From Betaproteobacteria bacterium (GTDB lineage: Bacteria > Pseudomonadota > Gammaproteobacteria > Burkholderiales > Usitatibacteraceae), in assembly GCA_016720855.1 (NCBI GenBank), contig JADKJU010000002.1:186001-250000 (forward strand): a stretch of DNA of 64,000 nt. The letters run 5' to 3'. Shown here piece after piece: positions 56,125 through 63,611 of this stretch (position 1 is the first letter of the stretch; each line of letters opens with the position of its first letter). A program made the translations under genes and the position numbers. The notes beneath the pieces were generated by a model. The model searched no databases and was not told the DNA's origin. It saw nothing but the letters and a program-made list of their open reading frames with translations.

Positions 56125-56235
56125 CGAACACCTCCAATTGCCAGTTTGGCATCATCAGATGTGTCCGGGGAAACGGGGGAATTCCAGTTTTTACTTTTGC
56201 GTTCATGGTCCCGCATGACCAAGACAGGAGACGGT

Positions 56236-57735
56236 CTATCGGATCGGTGTAGTGCCGCGATACTGAAGCGCTTCGGCCACGTCCCCAAAACGCACTTCAG
56301 CGCGTTGCTGCAAGTCCGCGATCGTACGCGCCACCTTGAGGATACGATGATGCGCTCGCGCAGATAGCCCAAGCCGTGAGAGGGCATAACGAAGATGTTT
56401 TTCTCCCTCCACGTCGAGCCGCACTCGCTCTTCGATCTCGCGTCCGGCAAGTTGAGCGTTCGGACATCCTTGACGGCGCAGTTGCATTCCATGCGCTTCC
56501 TCCACTCGTTCGCGAACAGCTTTCGAAGATTCTCCGAATGGCGCGGATACCAGATCCGTGTCCGGAAGCGCCGGCACCTCGACATGCAGGTCGATGCGGT
56601 CGAGCAGCGGCCCGGAAATGCGGCCGCGGTAGCGCGACACCTGGTCGGGCGTGCAGTGGCACCTGCCCGAGGGGTGCCCGAGGTAGCCGCAGGGGCACGG
56701 GTTCATGGCGGCGATCAACTGGAAACGCGCGGGAAAATCCGCCTGCTGCGCCGCGCGCGAGATGGTGATGCGACCGCTCTCCAGCGGCTCGCGCAGGACC
56801 TCCAGCACGTGGCGGCTGAATTCGGGCAGTTCGTCGAGGAACAGCACCCCGTGGTGCGCGATCGAGATCTCGCCGGGACGCGGGGGGGACCCCCCTCCCA
56901 CGAGCGCCACGGCGGAGGCCGTGTGGTGCGGCGCGCGCCATTCGCGAATGCCGAAGCGATCGGCCCTGAACCCGCGCGTGGAAAGGCTCTGCACCGCCGC
57001 GGCCTCGAGCGCCTCGTCCTGCGACATGGCGGGAAGTATGCCGGGGAAGCGCTGCGCAAGCATCGTCTTGCCGGTGCCGGGCGGCCCGGTGAGCAAGATA
57101 CTGTGCCCGCCCGCCGCCGCGATCTCGAGTGCGCGCCTGGCCTGCGCCTGGCCCTTCACGTCGGCGAGATCGGGCCATTGCGCTGCACTCGACCGGACCA
57201 CACCTTCCGTGCGCGCGATTCGCTCGCGACCGGTGATGTGCGCGCACACGGCCGCGAGCGACGCGGCCGGATAGACGATCGCGCCGGGGACCAGGCCCGC
57301 TTCTCCCGCCGACGCTTCCGGCAGCACGAAGGCGCGGCCGTCCCGGTGCGCGGCGAGCGTCATGGCCAGCGCGCCGCGGATGGGGCGAAGCTCCCCGGAG
57401 AGCGCGAGTTCCCCGGCGAACTCCAGGCCCGCGAGCCCGGGCAACGGAAGCTGCTCCGTGGCGGCGAGAATGCCGAGCGCGATCGGCAGGTCGAAGCGCC
57501 CGCTTTCCTTCGGCAGGTCCGCCGGCGAGAGGTTGACGATGACGCGCCCGTCCGGAAACGCGAACCGGGCGGTGGCGAGCGCGGCGCGGACGCGATCCCG
57601 CGCTTCCATGACCTCCGTTTCCGGCAGGCCCACGACGTGCAGGCGCGGCAGCCCGCCGCCTACGTGTACTTCCACGCGCACGAGCGGCGCATGCATGCCC
57701 GCGAGCCCGCGGGTGAGGACGACGGCGAGTGACAC
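56236..57735 (-). CDS. comM: ComM / YifB Mg-chelatase-like AAA+ protein, complete copy
   Basis: A 499-residue protein. The N-terminal domain has SPADLPKESGRFDLPIALG. Walker A is GPPGTGKTMLAQR, followed by HHTAS, GEISIAHHGVLFLDE and MNPCPCGYLGHPSGRC, and the C-terminal lid ends TTPIR. ComM is a hexameric DNA helicase that promotes branch migration in natural transformation. GTG at 57735 has GGGGAG eight bases upstream and matches the usual start (SLAVV); a TTG at 57741 is also in frame. The last about 110 codons (56236-56575) are AT-richer than the rest, which suggests a foreign 3' end. Confidence 0.88.
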   Translation of the reverse strand: MSLAVVLTRGLAGMHAPLVRVEVHVGGGLPRLHVVGLPETEVMEARDRVRAALATARFAFPDGRVIVNLSPADLPKESGRFDLPIALGILAATEQLPLPGLAGLEFAGELALSGELRPIRGALAMTLAAHRDGRAFVLPEASAGEAGLVPGAIVYPAASLAAVCAHITGRERIARTEGVVRSSAAQWPDLADVKGQAQARRALEIAAAGGHSILLTGPPGTGKTMLAQRFPGILPAMSQDEALEAAAVQSLSTRGFRADRFGIREWRAPHHTASAVALVGGGSPPRPGEISIAHHGVLFLDELPEFSRHVLEVLREPLESGRITISRAAQQADFPARFQLIAAMNPCPCGYLGHPSGRCHCTPDQVSRYRGRISGPLLDRIDLHVEVPALPDTDLVSAPFGESSKAVRERVEEAHGMQLRRQGCPNAQLAGREIEERVRLDVEGEKHLRYALSRLGLSARAHHRILKVARTIADLQQRAEVRFGDVAEALQYRGTTPIR

Positions 57736-57846
57736 GCGCAAGACTCCCCGGCCCGGAACGCCGGGCGGGGACGAGCCTCGCGCGCGCTTCCTTATGGGTT
57801 GGCGGAATGCCGCGCCACGAGCGCGGCGACTTTCGCTTCCAGCTCG
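57701..57846. repeat. direct repeat A (comM start / ubiK end), about 91 percent identical to repeat B
   Basis: 146 bases covering the 5' tip of comM, the spacer and the 3' end of a ubiK copy; I count 13 mismatches against 60134-60279. The two copies flank about 2.3 kb holding the chemoreceptor gene. Confidence 0.85.
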
Positions 57847-57914
57847 CGCACCCGTTTGCGGGCGGCGGCTTCGGCGAAGCGGGCGGTGATTACGCCCGGG
57901 AGCATTTCGTCCAA
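57792..57914 (-). pseudogene. ubiK: ubiK copy with internal deletion
   Basis: About 40 codons from a TTG to a TAA. The N-terminal part (LPGVITARFAEAAA) and C-terminal part (RELEAKVAALVARHSANP) match both ends of the intact UbiK at 60225-60467, but the central half (about 40 residues) is missing. The start codon is TTG where the intact copy has ATG. Without the middle coiled coil it is probably not functional. Confidence 0.78.
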
Positions 57915-58031
57915 TTCAACGCCGTGCCTCGGGGCTCGGTTGACCGTCGGCTTTACATTCCATTTCCAGGTCATGAATAACCCGGGGATCCCGGGGGAGG
58001 TCACGTGCACAGAACTTCAGGAACCTCGACT

Positions 58032-59726
58032 TCAGAATTCCTTCCACTCCTCTTCGCGTAGGGCGGCCCGAGCCGATTCACGTCCCGGAACGACCGCCGT
58101 GTGCTTCGAAGACGCGGATGCGAGATGCCGAAGCTCAGGGGCCGCGTGCAGCACGGCAAGCTGCTCCGTTGCGCCGGCGCCCTCTTCCACGCGGAACTGC
58201 GCGACCGACCGCGTGAGGCCGGAGGCCTGATTGGCCATGCTGGTCGCGGCGGCGGTCGCCTCCTCCACCAGCGAGGCGTTCATCTGCACGACCGAGTCCA
58301 TCTGCGTGATCGCCCTGTTGATCTGGTCGATGCCGGAGCTCTGCTCGCGGCTCGCGGAGGCGATCTCGACCATGATGCCGTCCACCTTCCTGACCGAGTC
58401 CACCAGTTCGCCCATGGTCTTGCCCGCCTGCTCGACGAGGCGCGCACCCGACTCGACCTTGCCCACGGAGGTTTCGATGAGACCGCGGATTTCCTTGGCC
58501 GAGGCAGCCGAACGCTGCGCCAGGCTGCGAACCTCGGAGGCGACCACGGCGAAGCCACGGCCCTGCTCGCCGGCTCTCGCGGCCTCGACCGCCGCGTTGA
58601 GCGCCAGGATGTTGGTCTGGAACGAGATCCCGTCGATCACCCCGATGATGTCCGAGATCCGCTTCGAGGAAACCGTCACTTCCTGCATCGTCGTGACGAC
58701 CTTGCTCACCACTTCCCCGCCCTCTTGCGCGGTGGCCGAGGCCGACGCGGCGAACTGGCTCGCCTGCTTCGCGTGCTCGGCATTCTGCTTCACGGTCGTC
58801 GCGAATTCCTCCAGGGTCGAGGCGGTTTCCTCGAGCGAGCTCGCGTGCTCCTCGGTGCGGCTGGCAAGGCTCTGGTTTCCGGCGGCGACCTGCGCTGCGC
58901 CCACCGCGATCGATTCGGCACCGGACCGTATCTGGTTGACCATGCGGCCGAGGCTGTCGTTCATGTCGCGTAGGGCGGCAAGCAGTTCGGCCGGCTCGTC
59001 CCGCCCCTTCGGCTCGATTCGCGATGTGAGGTCGCCCGATGCGACCCGGCGGGCCACGGCGACGGCCTCGCGCAGAGGGGCGGTGACGCTGCTCACGATG
59101 AGCCAGCCGATCAGGGCCGCGACCAGCACCACGAACACCGCAGCGACGTAGACGATCATTGCCAGGCGGGCACCGGAGGCAGCCGCCTCTTCCAGCGCGG
59201 TCCGGCTGGATTTCGCCTGAATCTCGATCAGGCGGTCCAATTCGACCAGCGACTTCTGGATGACGGGTTCCAGCTGGGTCAAGAGCACCGCTGCCGCTTC
59301 CTCGTTGCGAAAGCTCGTCGACATCCCGAGCGCCTGCTGGAAGGGCTTGTCCATGTCCTTGTCGAGCGCGTCGAGCCTCTGGATGATCTCGCGCTCGGCC
59401 GGCTCCAGCGGCAGCTTCGACATCCTGCCGCGGGCCTCGTCGTAGGCCTTGCCGATCACCCGGGCACGGTCCTCGTCCGACTGCATCGAATTGATGTCGG
59501 CATGCAGCCCGATCTTGCGCATGACCGCGGACTGTTCGAGCGCAAGCGCCTTCATCCGTGAGGCGAGGCTTTCCTTGGTCCAGGTCGCCGTCAGGACAGC
59601 CGTGAGATCCTCGCGGCTCTTCCTCACGAGTGTGACGCCGCCTACCGCGCTGAACACGATCAGGCAGACGACAAGGGTGAACCCGGCCGTGAGCCGGGTG
59701 CCGATACTCACATCTCGCAGGTTCAT
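58032..59726 (-). CDS. methyl-accepting chemotaxis protein with C-terminal tether
   Basis: A 564-residue chemoreceptor of classic topology: first membrane segment at about residues 12-35, a roughly 150-residue periplasmic four-helix-type sensor (4HB_MCP-like), second segment (MIVYVAAVFVVLVAALIGWLIV), HAMP, and a signalling hairpin with DGISFQTNILALNAAVEAAR at its tip. It ends EWKEF, matching the xWxxF pentapeptide that tethers CheR/CheB. The ligand is unknown. ATG 59726 gives a short N-terminus; the longer frame to 59774 adds a basic stretch. It lies between two direct repeats, so it may be inserted DNA. Confidence 0.88.
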   Translation of the reverse strand: MNLRDVSIGTRLTAGFTLVVCLIVFSAVGGVTLVRKSREDLTAVLTATWTKESLASRMKALALEQSAVMRKIGLHADINSMQSDEDRARVIGKAYDEARGRMSKLPLEPAEREIIQRLDALDKDMDKPFQQALGMSTSFRNEEAAAVLLTQLEPVIQKSLVELDRLIEIQAKSSRTALEEAAASGARLAMIVYVAAVFVVLVAALIGWLIVSSVTAPLREAVAVARRVASGDLTSRIEPKGRDEPAELLAALRDMNDSLGRMVNQIRSGAESIAVGAAQVAAGNQSLASRTEEHASSLEETASTLEEFATTVKQNAEHAKQASQFAASASATAQEGGEVVSKVVTTMQEVTVSSKRISDIIGVIDGISFQTNILALNAAVEAARAGEQGRGFAVVASEVRSLAQRSAASAKEIRGLIETSVGKVESGARLVEQAGKTMGELVDSVRKVDGIMVEIASASREQSSGIDQINRAITQMDSVVQMNASLVEEATAAATSMANQASGLTRSVAQFRVEEGAGATEQLAVLHAAPELRHLASASSKHTAVVPGRESARAALREEEWKEF

Positions 59727-59780
59727 GCGCGGATCTCTCGAGGTCCGGCGGCGCGGGCGGCTCGCCGGGTTCATGAATTT

Positions 59781-59918
59781 TCAGTCCTGCCAGCCCTTCG
59801 CGGCTGGGGTCTTCGACACCCTCTCGACGCGCTCCTTCACGAAGAACTTCGCGTCGTTGTCGCGAAAGTCGAACAGGCTCTTGCCGATCGTCCGTGGGAT
59901 TTCCCCCACGGCATGCAT
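59781..59918 (-). pseudogene. cache-domain protein fragment
   Basis: 45 codons reading MHAVGEIPRTIGKSLFDFRD and FFVKERVERVSKTPAAKGWQ to a TGA. This resembles the C-terminal part of a single-Cache sensor protein. The frame is open a few codons further upstream but then no start or full domain is seen. It is 54 bases upstream of the chemoreceptor start on the same strand. Probably a relic of a small-molecule-sensing gene cut at the insertion edge. Confidence 0.5.
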
Positions 59919-60124
59919 TTTGTCGCAAGGGCCGCATCGCGACTTTGCCATTCGTCAGATGCTTCCATCCGGCGCGTTACCCCTGTAACCGCCTCGAAAC
60001 GGTTTGGAGCCTCTCCCGCCTGCCTGCCCGAGGGGTGGATGGCACGCTTGGCGCAGGCGAGCATGGCGCGAAGGACATCGGCCCGCCGCAGCGGCCCGAT
60101 ACGACACGTGACAGCCGCTCAGGC

Positions 60125-60174
60125 AAGGTGGACGCGAGCCCGCCGGGGAGAACGACGGCGAGTGACGCGCGCAA
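60125..60174 (-). pseudogene. comM: comM 5' remnant
   Basis: Starting from TTG, the first codons read RASLAVVLPGGLAS, like the first residues (RVSLAVVLTRGLAG) of the complete comM at 57735. Similarity ends after about 15 codons. It has the same distance to the intact ubiK as the complete comM has to the deleted ubiK copy. It marks the original 5' end of a comM gene here. Confidence 0.75.
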
Positions 60175-60279
60175 GACTCCCCGGCTCGGAACGCCGGGCG
60201 GAGACGGGCCTCGCGCGCGGGTCCTTATGGGTTGGCGGAATACCGCGCCTCGAGCGCGGCGACTTTCGTCTCCAGCTCG
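60134..60279. repeat. direct repeat B (comM start / ubiK end)
   Basis: Partner of repeat A at 57701-57846; about 91 percent identical over 146 bases. Confidence 0.85.
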
Positions 60280-60467
60280 GCAACGCGAATCCTGGCCCGG
60301 GCGAGCACTTCAGACTGGACGTCGAATTCCTCTCGCGTGACCAGGTCGAGCCGCGCGAAGGCCGCCGTGAGGACGGCACGCGCGTTCTTCTCCAGATCGC
60401 GCGCCGGGTTGGTGGCGGCAGCTTCGGCGAGACGGGCGGCGATTTCGCCCAGGAGCTTTTCGTTCAT
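60225..60467 (-). CDS. ubiK: UbiK (YqiC/BMFP) ubiquinone biosynthesis accessory factor
   Basis: An 80-residue protein: an N-terminal amphipathic helix (KLLGEIAARLAEAA), a middle region with FARLDLVTREEFDVQ, and a C-terminal coiled coil (RIRVAELETKVAALEARY). This is the BMFP/DUF526 fold; UbiK trimers bind lipids and help UbiJ in ubiquinone synthesis. The ATG at 60467 follows AGGGA; the frame is open upstream to 60509 without a good site. It lies beside a comM remnant, the usual gene order in Betaproteobacteria. Divergent from the TorF operon. Confidence 0.86.
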   Translation of the reverse strand: MNEKLLGEIAARLAEAAATNPARDLEKNARAVLTAAFARLDLVTREEFDVQSEVLARARIRVAELETKVAALEARYSANP

Positions 60468-60510
60468 TTCAATTCCCTGCGGGAAAGGTTTGTCGACCGG
60501 AACCGCCAAC

Positions 60511-60525
60511 GCACCGCGCTGGTGC
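60511..60525. promoter_or_regulatory. predicted NtrC-binding site
   Basis: GCACCGCGCTGGTGC has GCAC and GTGC separated by 7 bases, the spacing of NtrC sites. Its centre is about 126 bases upstream of the predicted sigma-54 start. Inference: enhancer for the porin-glnK-amtB operon. Confidence 0.6.
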
Positions 60526-60617
60526 GCGATGGCTCAATGCGGTGCCGCCATGCTGCAACGCGTCCAACACGCCAATAAAACTTCTTTGTGACCAATGGGT
60601 TGCAGTTCCTCTTTCAA

Positions 60618-60633
60618 TGGCACGCTCCCTGCT
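60618..60633 (+). promoter_or_regulatory. sigma-54 (RpoN) promoter
   Basis: TGGCACGCTCCCTGCT has GG and GC separated by exactly 10 bases; TGGCACG is a perfect minus-24 box and CTGCT matches TTGCW at four of five. It lies about 48 bases before the TorF ATG. Confidence 0.8.
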
Positions 60634-60680
60634 TTTGCCTGATCGAAGCAACTTTTCTCCACGTCCACAAGGATACCAAC

Positions 60681-61505
60681 ATGCGAAACCTGCCCAAAGC
60701 CTTTGCACTTGCCGGACTCGCGACCGCGGCGCTCGCGTCGACGCTGGCTGCTGCCCAGACGCCAGCAGCGGCCGCCGCGCCCGCGCCCACCCCCGAGCAC
60801 GTGCTGACCGCCAACGCCGGCCTGTTCAGCCAGTACATCTTCCGCGGCATTTCACAGACCGCCGGCGAGGCCGCAGTCCAGGGCGGCTTCGACTACGCGC
60901 ACTCGAGCGGCCTCTACCTCGGCACCTGGGCATCGAACATCAGCTGGCTCCAGGACTTCGGCGCATACAGCCGCTCGAGCCTGGAATGGGACTTCTACGG
61001 CGGGTTCAAGAACAACTTCCCGGGAAGCGAGGATTGGACCTACGACGTGGGCGTCCTCTATTACTACTATCCGGGCAAGATCAATCCGGGCATCACCAAC
61101 GCCAATACCGTCGAAGGATACGGCGCCGTTGGCTGGAAGTGGCTGAGCGTGAAGGCGAGCTACAACTTCCAGAACTACTTCGGTGCCAAGCCGATCGGCG
61201 AAAAGACAAACGGCACCTGGTACTTCGATTTATCGGCCGCCTATCCGGTCGGCGAATCCGGCGTCACCCTGCTTGGCCACTACGGGATCCTCGACGTGAG
61301 GCACGACGGCAGCGGCAGCAGCAAGGCGAGCTACGACGACTGGAAGATCGGCGCCTCCTACGTCATCCCTGAAGGCTTCATGAAGAGCGTGGAGGTCGGC
61401 GCCTACTACACGGGCAACAACGCCGAGGAGGGGTTCTACACCGACCTCACGGGCTACAACACCGCCAAGAACACCGGTGTCGTCTACATCAAGAAGACGT
61501 TCTGA
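60681..61505 (+). CDS. TorF-family putative porin
   Basis: A 274-residue outer-membrane protein with a signal peptide (about residues 1-25, ending AAAQ), a short Ala/Pro spacer, and a beta-rich barrel beginning LTANAGLFSQYIFRGISQT, diagnostic of TIGR02001/TorF porins. Many tyrosine/tryptophan-bearing strands (for example SRSSLEWDFYGGF, YYYYPGK) fit a barrel, and it ends with a Phe as expected (IKKTF). In Betaproteobacteria this gene often precedes glnK-amtB. It is likely made under nitrogen limitation from the sigma-54 promoter. The ATG at 60681 follows AAGGA. Confidence 0.85.
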   Translation: MRNLPKAFALAGLATAALASTLAAAQTPAAAAAPAPTPEHVLTANAGLFSQYIFRGISQTAGEAAVQGGFDYAHSSGLYLGTWASNISWLQDFGAYSRSSLEWDFYGGFKNNFPGSEDWTYDVGVLYYYYPGKINPGITNANTVEGYGAVGWKWLSVKASYNFQNYFGAKPIGEKTNGTWYFDLSAAYPVGESGVTLLGHYGILDVRHDGSGSSKASYDDWKIGASYVIPEGFMKSVEVGAYYTGNNAEEGFYTDLTGYNTAKNTGVVYIKKTF

Positions 61506-61554
61506 CGCGGCGGCGGCAACCCCCTTCGCGCGTACAAGCCATCACGAGGAAAAC

Positions 61555-61893
61555 ATGAAACTAGTCACCGCCATCATCAAGCCGTTCAAGCTGGACGAGG
61601 TGCGCGAGGCGCTCTCGGCCATCGGCGTCCAGGGCATCACCGTCACGGAGGTCAAGGGCTTCGGGCGCCAGAAGGGCCACACGGAGCTCTATCGCGGCGC
61701 GGAATACGTCGTCGACTTCCTGCCCAAGGTGAAGATCGAAGCGGCCATCAAGAGCGAGCTGCTCGACCAGGCGATCGAGGCGATCGAGAAAAGCGCCAAC
61801 ACCGGGAAGATCGGCGACGGGAAGATCTTCGTCTTCGAACTCGAGCAGGCCGTGCGCATCCGTACCGGCGAGTCCGGCGCGGACGCACTCTAG
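61555..61893 (+). CDS. glnK: nitrogen regulatory protein P-II (GlnK/GlnB family)
   Basis: A 112-residue P-II protein. The T-loop residue Tyr51, the uridylylation site, is in YRGAEYVVDF; the B-loop is ANTGKIGDGKIFV and the C-loop ends RIRTGESGADAL. It senses 2-oxoglutarate, ATP/ADP and glutamine state and blocks AmtB when nitrogen is plentiful. It is encoded just ahead of amtB (20 bases), which supports glnK rather than glnB naming. GAGGA precedes the ATG at 61555. Confidence 0.95.
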   Translation: MKLVTAIIKPFKLDEVREALSAIGVQGITVTEVKGFGRQKGHTELYRGAEYVVDFLPKVKIEAAIKSELLDQAIEAIEKSANTGKIGDGKIFVFELEQAVRIRTGESGADAL

Positions 61894-61912
61894 GACACAA
61901 GGGGAACCATCC

Positions 61913-63454
61913 ATGAAACGCCTGTTGAGTCTCATCGCCATTTCCGCAGCGCTCGCTTTCGGCGGCATCGCCGTCGCGCAGGAAAAGAAGGCCGACGCTC
62001 CCGTGGCGGCTCCGGTTGCCGCTGCGCCGGCGGACGCCAAGCCCGCCGATGCGAAACCTGCCGAGGCCGCGCCCGCGGCGCCCGGCGCAGCCGCTCCTGC
62101 AGCGCCTGCCGCGGCTGCACCGACGCCCAACAAGGGCGACGTGGCGTGGATGCTCACGTCCACCGCGCTCGTGCTGCTCATGAGCCTGCCGGGCCTGGCC
62201 CTGTTCTATGGGGGCATGGTGCGCTCGAAGAACATGCTCTCGGTCCTGATGCAGGTCTTCGTGGTGTTCTCGCTCATCACGGTGCTGTGGTGCGTGTACG
62301 GCTACTCGCTCGCCTTCACGGAAGGCAACGCCTACATCGGCAGCCTCGACAGGCTCTTCCTCAAGGGCACGTTCGACGCGATGAAGGGCGAGTTCTCGAT
62401 GGCCGCCACGTTCTCGAAGAACACGCCGCTGCCCGAGCTGATCTTCGTGGCCTTCCAGGCGACCTTCGCGGCGATCACCTGCTGCCTCATCCTGGGCGCC
62501 TTCGCGGAGCGCGTGAAGTTCTCGGCGATCCTGGTCTTCATGGTGCTGTGGTTCACATTCTCCTACGTACCGATCGCCCACATGGTGTGGTTCTGGGCCG
62601 GCCCGGACGCTTACACGGCCGCGAACGTGGTAGACGCCACGAATGCCAAGGCCGGGATGCTCTGGCAATGGGGCGCCCTCGATTTCGCGGGCGGCACGGT
62701 GGTGCACATCAACGCCGGTATCGCGGGCATCGTCGGTGCCTACCTGGTGGGCAAGCGCGTGGGCTTCGGCAAGGAGAAGATGACGCCGCACAACCTGCCC
62801 ATGACGATGATCGGCGCCTCGCTGCTCTGGTTCGGCTGGTTCGGGTTCAACGCCGGCTCCGCCTACGAGGCCAACGCCGTTGCCGGACTCGCGTTCATGA
62901 ACACGTTCCTCGCGACCGCCTGCGCCGTCCTTTCCTGGATCTTCGCGGAGTGGGTGTTCAAGGGCAAGCCCTCGATGCTGGGTGCGGCCTCGGGCGCGGT
63001 GGCGGGACTCGTGGCCATCACGCCGGCGGCCGGCAACGTCGGCATCCCGGGCGCGTTCGTGATCGGCACGGCGGCGGGCATCGTCTGTCTCTGGGGCGTC
63101 ACCGGCCTGAAGAAGATGCTGGGCGCGGACGACTCGCTCGACGTCTTCGGCGTGCACGCCCTGGGCGGCATCCTGGGCGCGCTCCTCACCGGCATCTTCA
63201 ATTCGCCGGCCCTGGGCGGGCCCAGCTACCCCGTCGACTGGTTCACGATGAAAGCCGTCACCGAGGCCGACTACTCGATCCTGTCGCAGTTCATCACGCA
63301 GGCGAAAGCCGTGGGCGTCACCGTCGTCTGGTCCGGCGTCGTGGCGTTCATCGCCTACAAGATCGCCGACCTGGTCGTCGGGCTGCGCGTGCCCGAGGAA
63401 GACGAGCGCGAGGGCCTGGACATCTCCGCCCACGGAGAGACCGCGTACAACTGA
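61913..63454 (+). CDS. amtB: AmtB ammonium transporter
   Basis: A 513-residue transporter with eleven membrane segments. Signature features are FYGGMVRSKN, DFAGGTVVHINAG (first pore His), WFGFNAGSAYEANA, and DVFGVHALGG (second pore His). A cleavable signal (residues 1-23) is followed by an unusually long Ala/Pro/Lys-rich linker (about residues 24-72, with repeated PADAKPA-type units) before the first membrane segment. It imports ammonium and is regulated by GlnK. It has AGGGG before the ATG at 61913 and ends in a strong terminator. Confidence 0.95.
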   Translation: MKRLLSLIAISAALAFGGIAVAQEKKADAPVAAPVAAAPADAKPADAKPAEAAPAAPGAAAPAAPAAAAPTPNKGDVAWMLTSTALVLLMSLPGLALFYGGMVRSKNMLSVLMQVFVVFSLITVLWCVYGYSLAFTEGNAYIGSLDRLFLKGTFDAMKGEFSMAATFSKNTPLPELIFVAFQATFAAITCCLILGAFAERVKFSAILVFMVLWFTFSYVPIAHMVWFWAGPDAYTAANVVDATNAKAGMLWQWGALDFAGGTVVHINAGIAGIVGAYLVGKRVGFGKEKMTPHNLPMTMIGASLLWFGWFGFNAGSAYEANAVAGLAFMNTFLATACAVLSWIFAEWVFKGKPSMLGAASGAVAGLVAITPAAGNVGIPGAFVIGTAAGIVCLWGVTGLKKMLGADDSLDVFGVHALGGILGALLTGIFNSPALGGPSYPVDWFTMKAVTEADYSILSQFITQAKAVGVTVVWSGVVAFIAYKIADLVVGLRVPEEDEREGLDISAHGETAYN

Positions 63455-63476
63455 TTTGCCAAGAGAGGCCAAATTC

Positions 63477-63505
63477 AACGGGCACTTGCGTGCCCGTTTT
63501 TTTTT
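63477..63505 (+). terminator. Rho-independent terminator after amtB
   Basis: Stem AACGGGCAC/GTGCCCGTT around a TTGC loop, followed by a run of T, 22 bases after the amtB stop codon. Confidence 0.92.
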
Positions 63506-63513
63506 ACCCTGTA

Positions 63514-63556
63514 AAGGGACAGACCCTTGAGCCAAACGCTTAAGGGTCTGTCCCTT
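63514..63556. repeat. GGGACAGACCC repeat hairpin between amtB and hemC
   Basis: Arms AAGGGACAGACCCTT (63514-63528) and AAGGGTCTGTCCCTT (63542-63556) are perfect inverted copies around a 13-base loop in which AGC/GCT can also pair. Same core as at 50002-50040 and 41506-41528. Confidence 0.85.
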
Positions 63557-63611
63557 GACGATCTGCGTGGTAGCATTTCCGGCCTTCCGGACTCTGCGCT
63601 GCGCCACCGCC

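Larger units (their letters stand above)
54934..56185 (-). mobile_element. complete IS3-family insertion sequence (1252 bp)
   Basis: Ends are TGGAATTCCCCCG at the left and the inverse at the right, with further matching CCGGACAC. It encodes orfA and orfB overlapping by ATGA, with an A7 slippage site. The flanks show no convincing target duplication, suggesting later deletion or recombination next to it; the discoidin gene at its left is cut and has no partner to the right. Confidence 0.9.
51292..56235. mobile_element. AT-richer island between two comM 3' ends
   Basis: This 4.9 kb stretch has visibly lower GC and different codon use from its flanks. It holds an XRE regulator, an IS3-type remnant split by an IS256-family element, a secreted protein, a truncated discoidin gene and a complete IS3. 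It starts exactly where the comM 3' fragment ends and runs to the stop of the complete comM. I see no integrase or recombinase other than the IS transposases, so the entry mechanism is unclear. Confidence 0.7.

Noticed and set aside
51292..56235. Integrative element with its own integrase
   Set aside because: No tyrosine or serine recombinase, relaxase or conjugation gene is present; only IS transposases are seen.
54934..56235. N-terminal half of the discoidin gene on the far side of the IS3
   Set aside because: Only about 50 bases lie between the IS3 end and the comM stop codon, and they do not encode the missing part.
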